A program made the translations under genes and the position numbers. This document shows positions 1 to 5,489 of a DNA stretch of 5,489 nt, piece after piece. The stretch is from Gemmatimonadota bacterium (lineage in GTDB: Bacteria > Gemmatimonadota > Gemmatimonadetes > Gemmatimonadales > GWC2-71-9). Every line of letters starts with the position of its first letter. Position 1 is the stretch's first letter. The notes below the pieces were generated by a model. It was not told the DNA's origin and did not search any database. It was given only the letters and a program-made list of their open reading frames with translations. The DNA lies in NCBI GenBank assembly GCA_003221075.1, contig QHUF01000017.1:1-5489 (forward strand), in the 5' to 3' direction.

Positions 1-55
1 CGACCTGGGTCAGGTTGATGATGGCTTCGCGTTCCTTGCAGTTATCGCACAGCAT
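1..55 (-). CDS. N-terminus of an McsA-like CxxC (UvrB/UvrC-motif) protein, partial
   Basis: Eighteen codons run off the left edge: MLCDNCKEREAIINLTQV. The opening MLCxxCxxxxAxxxLTQ is the characteristic start of McsA-type proteins. In Firmicutes these contain several CxxC pairs that bind zinc and a C-terminal UvrB/UvrC motif, and they activate the protein-arginine kinase McsB, which marks proteins for ClpCP degradation. Only the first CxxC (C3, C6) is visible here, so the rest of the protein and its partner gene cannot be confirmed. The ATG at 55 overlaps the lolD stop by one base (TGATG), and no Shine-Dalgarno is visible upstream, so it is probably translated by reinitiation. The fragment is short, but the motif is distinctive. 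Confidence 0.72.
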   Translation of the reverse strand, partial: MLCDNCKEREAIINLTQV

Positions 56-756
56 CAGGGGATCGCATCGACCGAGCTCACCGTGGTGAGCCGGCCGTCC
101 TCCAGAAGCAGAACCCGGTCCGCGCGTCCCGCCAGCTGGCGGTTGTGCGTGACCACGACCACCGCGGTTTCGTATTCCCGCGCCAGACGGAAGAAGATTT
201 CGTGCAGCCGCTCGGCGTTCGCGTGATCGAGATTGCCGGAGGGCTCGTCCGCGAGCACCACGTTCGGATCGTGCACGAGCGCGCGCGCGACGGCACAGCG
301 TTGCTGCTCGCCCCCCGAGAGCTCGGCGGGCCGGTGGGTCATGCGTCCCGCCAGGCCGACCTCGGACAGCACCTCTTCGGCGCGTGAGCGTGCCTTGCGC
401 GGCGGCGCACCGCCGATGAGGAGCGGCATCATGACGTTTTCCAATGCCGAGAACTCGCGCAGCAAATGATGAAACTGAAACACAAACCCCAGCTTTCGGT
501 TCCTGAGTTCTGCCGCGCCGCGCGCGTCGAGGTCGGCATAGCGCGACCCGTCCAGCCAGATGTCGCCGCTGGTCGGGCCGTCGAGTGCGCCGAGCAGATG
601 CAGCAGGGTGCTCTTCCCCGCTCCCGACGCCCCGACGATCGCGACGAACTCGCCGCGCCGCACTTCGACGTCGACGCCCCGCAGGATCTCGAGCATTTGT
701 CCATCGCCGCCCGCGAACACGCGCCGGATCGCCTTGGCCGTCAGGAGCGCGTTCAT
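55..756 (-). CDS. lolD: LolD, ATPase of the lipoprotein-releasing ABC transporter
   Basis: This cytoplasmic ATPase of the MacB/LolD family powers lipoprotein extraction by the neighbouring permease. It has 233 residues, the usual length (E. coli LolD also 233). It carries Walker A GASGAGKST (42-50), Q-loop glutamine Q94 in FVFQFHHLL, the signature LSGGEQQR (146-153), Walker B VVLADE (166-171) followed by the family's PSGNLD, and the H-loop histidine H204 in VVTHN. All catalytic residues are present. FQFHHLLREFSALENVMMP is the typical LolD sequence contacting the permease coupling helices. The ATG at 756 lies in a four-base ATGA overlap with the permease stop, with no good Shine-Dalgarno, which suggests coupled translation and matched subunit amounts. 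The TGA stop shares its A with the next gene's ATG (TGATG). Confidence 0.95.
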   Translation of the reverse strand: MNALLTAKAIRRVFAGGDGQMLEILRGVDVEVRRGEFVAIVGASGAGKSTLLHLLGALDGPTSGDIWLDGSRYADLDARGAAELRNRKLGFVFQFHHLLREFSALENVMMPLLIGGAPPRKARSRAEEVLSEVGLAGRMTHRPAELSGGEQQRCAVARALVHDPNVVLADEPSGNLDHANAERLHEIFFRLAREYETAVVVVTHNRQLAGRADRVLLLEDGRLTTVSSVDAIP

Positions 757-2090
757 TCGTACCGGATCGCCGTCACCGGCTCGAGCCGGGCGGCCTGCAC
801 GCTGGGATACAGCGGCGCCAGGGTGGCGATCACGATGCTCGCGGCGACAACAGCCAGCGCGTCGAGGGGATTGATCAGCACCGGCAGGTGGTCGATGAAG
901 TAGATCGACGGATCGATCGGGATCAAATGGCCGCGATTGACCAGCGATCCCACGAACAGCCCGAGCACCGCGCCCAGTACGGTGCCGGTCAAGCCGATGA
1001 ACACCCCTTGGGTCAGAAACACGCGGCGGATGCGACCGCGGTGCATCCCCATCGCCAGCAGGATGCCGATCTCGCGCGTCTTGTCGCGCACGACCATCGT
1101 CAGCGTCCCGACGACATTGAAGGCCGCGACGACGCAGATCAGGAAGACGACCAGCCCCATCGTGAGCTTCTCGAGCTTGAGCGCGGAAAAGAGCGAGCGG
1201 TTCTGCAGTTGCCAGTCGAGCGCGCGGTACGGGTACCCGAGCATGCTCTCCAGCTGCTTCCCCGCCTCGGTGGCGCGCTCCGGGTCGGCGAGCCGGACTT
1301 CGATTCCGGTGACCGCGCCGCCCAGCCCAGCGAAGTCCTGGGCCGCGTCGCGGCGCATGAGGACGTAGCTGTTGTCGTAGTCGTACATCCCCGTTTCGAA
1401 CATGCCGGTGACTTCATAGCGGCGATACTTCGGAACGAACGCGCCGAGACTGCGATTGAACTGCGAACCCGCGGGTGCCACCATCGTGATGACGTCGCCG
1501 GGATACGCCGAGAGCTTGGACGCCAGCCGGGTCCCGACCGCGACGCCGCCTTCCACGTCCGATCGGGTCGTCCGGAACGTGAGATCGCCCTTGGTGAAGT
1601 AGTGCGGCAGGCTCGTGACCGCGCGCCGCCCCGTGTCCGACTCGACGCCGATGACCATCACGCCTTCGGCGTAGTCGTGCCCCGCCGAGACGAGACCCTG
1701 GGTCATGACGAATGGGGCGCCGGCCTCGACGCCCTGAGCTCGGCGTACCTTGGCCAGCACCTCAGGCCAGTCGTCGAGCCGCAGCCCTTCGCCGTATGTC
1801 AGCACGCGCAGGTGCGGGTTGACGACGAGGATTTTTTCACGCAGGTCGTTCTGCATGCCGTTCATCACCCCGAGCACGATCACGAGCGCCATCACGCCGA
1901 TCGTGACGCCGCCAACCGCGATCACGGTGATCAGCGAAATCAGCCGGGACGAGCGCCGGCTGCGCAAATACCGCATCGCGACGCGCAGATCGAGGCGCCC
2001 CGGCCAGTTCGTCGCCAGCACCACGATCGCGGCAACCGTGGCGGCCACAAACAGCCCCTTGAGGATGTCGAGCACGGTGACGGACATCAT
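753..2090 (-). CDS. lolC: LolC/LolE-family lipoprotein-releasing ABC transporter permease
   Basis: This is the inner-membrane subunit of the Lol transporter, which extracts mature lipoproteins from the inner membrane and passes them to the periplasmic chaperone LolA. Length is 445 residues. The conserved elements are the amphipathic RYLRSRRSSRLISLITVIAVGG leading into the first family helix (about 51-76, in VMALVIVLGVMNG), a periplasmic MacB-like domain (about 77-308), and the FtsX-like core DWQLQNRSLFSALKLEK / VAAFNVVGTLTM / REIGILLAMG, with helices at about 311-335, 358-385 and 407-427. Residues 1-34 form an extra N-terminal piece with a hydrophobic helix at 11-27; typical LolC/E begin only a few residues before the RYL motif and are 400-415 long. 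The ATG at 2090 overlaps the lysS stop (ATGA); a second ATG at 2087 is possible. No clear Shine-Dalgarno is present. Only one permease accompanies lolD, so a homodimeric LolF-like arrangement is possible; assigning C versus E is not. Confidence 0.9.
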   Translation of the reverse strand: MMSVTVLDILKGLFVAATVAAIVVLATNWPGRLDLRVAMRYLRSRRSSRLISLITVIAVGGVTIGVMALVIVLGVMNGMQNDLREKILVVNPHLRVLTYGEGLRLDDWPEVLAKVRRAQGVEAGAPFVMTQGLVSAGHDYAEGVMVIGVESDTGRRAVTSLPHYFTKGDLTFRTTRSDVEGGVAVGTRLASKLSAYPGDVITMVAPAGSQFNRSLGAFVPKYRRYEVTGMFETGMYDYDNSYVLMRRDAAQDFAGLGGAVTGIEVRLADPERATEAGKQLESMLGYPYRALDWQLQNRSLFSALKLEKLTMGLVVFLICVVAAFNVVGTLTMVVRDKTREIGILLAMGMHRGRIRRVFLTQGVFIGLTGTVLGAVLGLFVGSLVNRGHLIPIDPSIYFIDHLPVLINPLDALAVVAASIVIATLAPLYPSVQAARLEPVTAIRYE

Positions 2091-3571
2091 TCGGGCCGCA
2101 GCATCGGGAAGAGAATGACGTCGCGAATGTTCGTCTGATCGGCGAGGATCATCGTCAGCCGGTCCACGCCCAGGCCCACGCCCCCCGCGGGCGGCATGCC
2201 GTACTCGAGCGCGCGCACAAAATCCTCGTCCAGCTGCTGCGCCTCGGCGTCGCCCGCGGCGCGCAGCACCGCCTGCTGTTCGAACCGGCGGCGCTGCTCG
2301 TCGGGATCGTTCAGCTCGCTGAAGGCGTTGGCGAGCTCGCGATGCTGCACGAAGAGCTCCCAGCGCTCGACCTTGGTCGGATCGCCGCGCTTGGGCTTGG
2401 CCAGCGGCGACAGCGCGAGCGGGTAGTCGAAGACGAACGTCGGCTGCACCAGCTTGGGCTCGACGCAGGTCTTGAACGCCTCGTCCACCAGCTTCGGGCC
2501 GCTGAGCGCGGCGACTTCGGCGGGCGGCGCGTTGTGGCGCTTCAGGACGTCGCGCAGCTCCGCATCCGTGGTTTTCTGAAGATCGACCCCCGCGTGTTCG
2601 CGCACGAGCGCGTAGTAGTCCTTGCGCGCGAAGGGCCTGGCGAACGACACTGTCGCGCCGTGGCGCTTCAGCTCGGTGCTGTTGAACAGCGCCAGCACCA
2701 GAGCCGAAAGCATTTCTTCCGTCAGTGCGGCCATGTCATTGTAGTCCGCGTACGCCTGATACCACTCCGCCATCGTGAACTCGGGATTGTGAAACCGCGA
2801 CAATCCCTCGTTGCGAAAATCATGACCGATCTCATACACCCTCTCGAGACCCCCCACGAGACACCGTTTCAGATACAGCTCGTCCGCGATGCGAAGATAG
2901 AAGGTGGCGTCGAGCGCCTCGTAGTGCGTCTTGAACGGCCACGCGGTGGCGCCGCCGTACAGCGGCTGCAGCACCGGCGTCTCCACCTCCAAGTACCCCT
3001 TGGCATCCAGGAAAGCCCGGATCCCCTGCACAATTCGCGTCCGCAGCCGGAACACTTCCCGGACCTCCGGATGCACCGCGAGATCGGCGTAGCGCTGGCG
3101 GGAGCGCAGCTCCGGGTCCGACAGCTCGCCGTGCTTCACGCCACTCGCGTCCTCTTTGCCGAGGGGCAGCGGGCGCAGCGCCTTGGCGAGCAGCGTCAAC
3201 TGCGCGACACGCAATGTGATTTCGCCGGTGCGGGTCTTCATCAGCCGGCCCTCGACACCCACGTGATCACCCAGGTCGAGCAGCGCCAACACCTCGTAGA
3301 GCGCGGCGCCGAGCTCGTCGCCCTTGAAGTAGAGCTGGATCTTGCCGCTCTGATCCTCCAGGTGCGCGAACGTCGTCTTCCCGTGCGGCCGCAGCGCGAC
3401 GAGCCGTCCGGCGAGCGCGTACCGCGCCGGGTCGTCGTCGCTCTTGTAGGCGGCGATGGCCTGCTGCGCCGTCGCGGTCCGCTCGAACCGGTAGGCGAAC
3501 GGTGCGACGCCGCGCTCCAGCAGCTCTTTGAGCTTCTCGCGCCGTGCGGCTTCGACGAATCCGGTGGTCAC
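2087..3571 (-). CDS. lysS: Lysyl-tRNA synthetase, class II
   Basis: This cytosolic enzyme charges tRNA-Lys with lysine using ATP. It has 494 residues (E. coli LysS has 505). The start is GTG at 3571, with GGGAG nine bases upstream (3581-3585), overlapping the prfB stop (GTGA). The N-terminal OB-fold anticodon-binding domain covers about residues 50-130 (GRLVALRPHGKTTFAHLEDQ, then KIQLYF). The class II core follows: the motif 1 region at about 180-200 (GIRAFLDAKGYLEVETPVL), motif 2 at 252-270 (FRNEGLSRFHNPEFTMAEW) with the ATP-binding arginine R253, and motif 3 at about 464-482 (GVGLGVDRLTMIL, with R471), then IRDVILFP and the usual MLRPE end. One oddity is W211 in GGATAWPF, where the family normally has Arg (GGAxARPF). 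The TGA stop overlaps the permease start by four bases (ATGA). Confidence 0.97.
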   Translation of the reverse strand: MTTGFVEAARREKLKELLERGVAPFAYRFERTATAQQAIAAYKSDDDPARYALAGRLVALRPHGKTTFAHLEDQSGKIQLYFKGDELGAALYEVLALLDLGDHVGVEGRLMKTRTGEITLRVAQLTLLAKALRPLPLGKEDASGVKHGELSDPELRSRQRYADLAVHPEVREVFRLRTRIVQGIRAFLDAKGYLEVETPVLQPLYGGATAWPFKTHYEALDATFYLRIADELYLKRCLVGGLERVYEIGHDFRNEGLSRFHNPEFTMAEWYQAYADYNDMAALTEEMLSALVLALFNSTELKRHGATVSFARPFARKDYYALVREHAGVDLQKTTDAELRDVLKRHNAPPAEVAALSGPKLVDEAFKTCVEPKLVQPTFVFDYPLALSPLAKPKRGDPTKVERWELFVQHRELANAFSELNDPDEQRRRFEQQAVLRAAGDAEAQQLDEDFVRALEYGMPPAGGVGLGVDRLTMILADQTNIRDVILFPMLRPE

Positions 3572-4675
3572 TTCCCGTTACTCCCAAAGCGCTGCAGAAA
3601 CGCTTCGATGAACGGATCGAGATCGCCGTCCATGACTTTGTGGACGTCGCTCACCTTCAACTCGGTACGGTGATCGTTCACCATCGTGTACGGCTGGAAG
3701 ACGTACGAGCGGATCTGGTTGCCCCACGCGATGTCCGTCTTCTGTTTGTCGACCTCCGCCTTCTTGGCATCGCGCTCGGCGACCGCGCGCTCGTACAGCC
3801 GCGCCTTGAGCATCTTCATCGCCGTCGCCTTGTTCTTCCCCTGACTGCGCTCCTGCTGGCACGAGACCACGATGTTCGTGGGCAGGTGGGTGATCCGCAC
3901 CGCCGACGACGTCTTGTTGACGTGCTGCCCGCCCTTGCCGGAGGCGCGGAACACGTCGATGCGCAGGTCGTCGTCCTTGATTTCGATTTCGATTTCGTCG
4001 TCCACTTCCGGATAGACGAACACCGACGCGAAGGACGTGTGGCGCCGCGACTGCGAGTCGAAGGGTGAAATCCGCACCAGACGGTGTACGCCCTTCTCCG
4101 CCTTCAGCAATCCGAACGCGTACCGCCCGCGGATCTCGATCTCTGCGGACTTGATGCCCGCTTCGTCGCCGGGCAGCAGGTCGAGAATCGAGACTGTGAA
4201 GCCGTGCCGCTCCGCCCAGCGCGTGTACATCCGTACCAGCATTTCAGCCCAATCCTGCGACTCGGTGCCCCCGGCGCCGGGATGAATCGTGAGGAGCGCG
4301 TCCCGCACGTCATCGGGCCCCCGCATCATGTTTTGCATTTCCAGCGCTTCGAGCCGGCGGGCGATTTCGTCGGCTTCCGTTTCGAGCGAGCGCTGCAGCG
4401 CGAGATCGACGTGGGATTCGGCTTCGAGGAGCTCGTTCAACTCACGGCCTTCGTCCACGCGCTTGCGCAGGGCGTGGTAGGGCTCGAGCCAGCCCTTCAG
4501 GGATTTGACTTCGGTGACCGTCTGACGGGCCCGTTCGGAGTCGGCCCAGAGGGCGCCGTCCGCCATTTTCTGCTCCAGCTCCGCGAGCCGCGCGGTCTTC
4601 CCCTCGACGTCAAAGGAAGCCCCTGAGCTCGGTGAGGCGGCGATCGAAATCGGCAAATCTCTCGGCCAGTGCCAT
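3568..4675 (-). CDS. prfB: Peptide chain release factor 2, with programmed +1 frameshift
   Basis: RF2 releases the finished peptide at UGA and UAA codons on the ribosome. It is encoded in two frames: ATG at 4675 through codon 21 (4613-4675), then one base (4612) is skipped and reading continues at GAC (4611) to the TGA ending at 3568. The joined product is 368 residues, close to E. coli RF2 (365). Its hallmarks are the helical N-terminal domain (about 1-115), the PGAGGTES block (132-139), the SPF anticodon-recognition motif of RF2 (203-205, in RISPFDS), and the GGQ catalytic motif (248-250, in SGKGGQHVNKT) whose glutamine enters the peptidyl-transferase centre. The ATG overlaps the upstream TAA, with GGAGG 15 bases ahead (4691-4695), which is long spacing, so reinitiation probably helps. 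The 3' end overlaps lysS by four bases, and prfB-lysS is a common bacterial pair. Reading the main frame without the shift (start at 4656) would lose the conserved LRGFLD start. Confidence 0.97.
4610..4624 (-). promoter_or_regulatory. prfB +1 programmed ribosomal frameshift site
   Basis: On the coding strand the site reads AGGGG C TTC CTT TGA C. It contains an internal Shine-Dalgarno-like AGGGG (4620-4624), a short spacer, the slippery CTT (4613-4615), the in-frame TGA (4610-4612) and the following C (4609). This is nearly the same as the E. coli site (AGGGGG TAT CTT TGA C). Established mechanism: when RF2 is scarce the ribosome pauses at UGA, the Leu tRNA slips from CUU to UUU, and RF2 synthesis continues; when RF2 is plentiful, translation stops after 21 residues. 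The conserved amino-acid context LRG(F/Y)L-D confirms the join. Confidence 0.96.
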
Positions 4676-5310
4676 TAGAAAAGCTTGTGACCTCCAGCTA
4701 AAATCTCGTTCAGCGCCTCGGTCCAGAACGGCGTGCTCCGCGCCATGTCCGCGCCGACCTGTTCGACATACTCCTGCCAACTCTTCTCGATCTCGTCCTT
4801 GAACAGCTGCGGCAGCGTGCCGTCGCGAATCCCCTGCTGCCGCTTCTCCGGATGATAAACCAGCATGTCGGAGATCAAGGCCCGCGCCAAGCGCCGAGCC
4901 TTCTGCTTCGGATCCTGTACCATGAACGGGTTGACCGGGCGCAGGGGTCCGGTGGGGCGCTTCCCGGGCGCGACGGGCGACGCAGGAGCCGCGGGAGGAG
5001 GAGCGGGCCGCGGAGGCGGCGGAGCGGCTCTCGGTGCCGTCATCGTAGGCGTCGGTGCCGGCGACGCGGGCCGGGCCGGTGCGAAGGGCGGCCGCGCAAT
5101 CGGCGCGGCCGGGGCAGCGGGACGGCTCGGCGGCGCGGCGGGCGGTGCCATCACCGGGCGTGGAGCAGCCATCGGAGGCGCCGCTGGTGGCGCGGCACGC
5201 GGAGGCGGGGGGGGCGCGGGGGGCGCGGGGGGCGCGGCCAAGCCTCCGGCAGGAACCCTTGCCGGATCCACTCGGTACACCGTTTCGCACGACGGACAGG
5301 TGACGTTCAC
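4675..5310 (-). CDS. Zinc-ribbon-like protein with Pro/Ala-rich linker and conserved helical C-terminus
   Basis: 211 residues with a GTG start. The start is supported by GAGG seven bases upstream (5318-5321) and by the four-base overlap with the preceding gene. The N-terminus, MNVTCPSCETVYRVDP, is the first half of the MJ0042-type zinc ribbon (CPxC followed by yrvd) that opens many proteins of unknown function. The family normally has a second CxxC about 15-20 residues later. Here C5 and C8 are the only cysteines in the protein, so a mononuclear zinc site could form only by dimerising, if at all. Residues 24-127 are a low-complexity Pro/Ala/Arg linker. Residues 128-211 are charged and probably helical (KARRLARALISDM, then YHPEKR, then KSWQEYVEQVG). 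I recognise this as a conserved tail seen with such zinc ribbons, but I have no function for it. There is no signal peptide or membrane segment, so it is likely cytoplasmic. The TAA stop shares its last A with the prfB ATG (TAATG). Confidence 0.8.
   Translation of the reverse strand: MNVTCPSCETVYRVDPARVPAGGLAAPPAPPAPPPPPRAAPPAAPPMAAPRPVMAPPAAPPSRPAAPAAPIARPPFAPARPASPAPTPTMTAPRAAPPPPRPAPPPAAPASPVAPGKRPTGPLRPVNPFMVQDPKQKARRLARALISDMLVYHPEKRQQGIRDGTLPQLFKDEIEKSWQEYVEQVGADMARSTPFWTEALNEILAGGHKLF
5211..5237 (+). repeat. Three perfect tandem copies of a 9-base GC-only unit
   Basis: GGGGCGCGG occurs three times in a row on the plus strand, next to a further run of G at 5207-5214. On the coding strand it specifies the Pro-Pro-Ala repeats at the beginning of the linker of the zinc-ribbon-like protein. 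The unit is a multiple of three, so changes in copy number keep the frame. It is a likely site of replication slippage or of sequencing and assembly error. Confidence 0.9.
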
Positions 5311-5489
5311 GCCTCGACCTCGTTGTCTCCGCTTTCTTCTTCCCCGTGCTCGCGATCGTGGCGCCGGTCAACCACAAAGACCGATCCCGCCTGCGTCTTC
5401 GCGTAACTCTTCATCTCCGTCGCCAGCTCGCTGACCTGCGCCGGGTGCGCGAACCGCCGATGCTGGTTGGTCACGACGCCGATCGACAG
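5307..5489 (-). CDS. C-terminal end of a probable GGDEF (diguanylate cyclase-type) protein, partial
   Basis: This is an open frame entering from the right edge. It reads 60 residues, beginning LSIGVVTNQH and ending in an acidic tail (EHGEEESGDNEVEA), then TGA. The opening SIGVVT matches the strand near the end of GGDEF domains (typically 'SIGVA'). The following segment (VSELATEMKSYAKTQAGS, then VFVVDRR) resembles the final helix and strand of that fold, where 'A...M..AK..G...v' is usual. If so, the protein would make or sense cyclic di-GMP, but the catalytic GG(D/E)EF loop lies outside the window, so activity cannot be judged. The charged tail after DRR looks disordered. The stop overlaps the GTG start of the next gene by four bases (GTGA, 5307-5310), so the two are probably co-translated. 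A GGDEF response regulator is my best guess. The family call is moderate and the reading frame itself is near certain. Confidence 0.6.
   Translation of the reverse strand: MSIGVVTNQHRRFAHPAQVSELATEMKSYAKTQAGSVFVVDRRHDREHGEEESGDNEVEA

Noticed and set aside
585..2138. 517-codon plus-strand open frame antisense to the Lol genes
   Set aside because: It is a high-GC shadow of lolC and lolD; its translation is rich in Arg/His/Asp with no recognisable domain, while the minus strand encodes clear family proteins.
2342..3673. 443-codon plus-strand open frame antisense to lysS
   Set aside because: It mirrors the lysS codons, has no family motifs, and fully overlaps a convincing LysRS gene.
4610..4612. 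prfB as a pseudogene with a premature stop
   Set aside because: The TGA sits in an intact CTT TGA C recoding site with an upstream AGGGG, and the rest of RF2 is intact including SPF and GGQ.
3568..4656. prfB starting at 4656 without a frameshift
   Set aside because: Its first 15 residues (MPISIAASPSSGASF) do not resemble RF2, whereas the frame before the CTT TGA site gives the conserved LRGFL-D sequence.
4610..5377. 255-codon minus-strand frame ending at the prfB frameshift stop
   Set aside because: Only its last 21 codons (from the ATG at 4675) are real, as the first part of prfB; upstream it is the out-of-frame shadow of the zinc-ribbon gene.
4852..5434. Plus-strand Gly/Arg-rich frames opposite the zinc-ribbon gene
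   Set aside because: They are low-complexity products of the GC-rich Pro/Ala linker read backwards, with no start signal or domain.
1..5489. Internal promoters, terminators, RNA genes, CRISPR arrays, insertion sequences
   Set aside because: There is no intergenic space, and I saw no terminator hairpin with a T-run, no tRNA/rRNA-like sequence, no spaced direct repeats and no transposase or terminal inverted repeats.

Overview
The window is a gapless stretch of seven genes, all on the minus strand and all transcribed from the high-coordinate end to the low-coordinate end. No non-coding stretch reaches even 20 bases. In transcription order the genes are: the C-terminus of a GGDEF-type protein (partial), a proline/alanine-rich zinc-ribbon-like protein, prfB (RF2, with the classical programmed +1 frameshift), lysS, a LolC/LolE-family permease, lolD, and the first 18 codons of an McsA-like CxxC protein (partial). 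Every one of the six junctions is a stop/start overlap of 1 or 4 bases (GTGA, TAATG, GTGA, ATGA, ATGA, TGATG). This is therefore almost certainly one transcript with translational coupling. Its promoter and terminator lie outside the window.

The organism is a high-GC Gram-negative (diderm) bacterium, because it has a Lol lipoprotein-release transporter. The combination of prfB-lysS, a single LolC/E permease, LolD and an McsA-type protein, preceded by an MJ0042-like zinc-ribbon protein and a GGDEF protein, makes me think of Gemmatimonadota or a neighbouring phylum such as Acidobacteriota or a former deltaproteobacterial lineage. That assignment is inference from gene order and protein style and was not checked by search.

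Functionally the operon joins translation (peptide release at UGA/UAA, lysyl-tRNA charging), envelope biogenesis (extraction of lipoproteins from the inner membrane), and, at its two ends, signalling and quality control (a probable diguanylate-cyclase-type domain; a probable activator of protein-arginine kinase). This is mostly core housekeeping; I see no mobile element, CRISPR array, RNA gene or defence system.

The points worth a second look are: the prfB recoding site; a LolC/E permease with an apparent extra N-terminal transmembrane helix; a zinc-ribbon protein with only half of its cysteines next to a GC-rich tandem repeat; and the use of UGA at five of six junctions in an operon that encodes the UGA-reading release factor.
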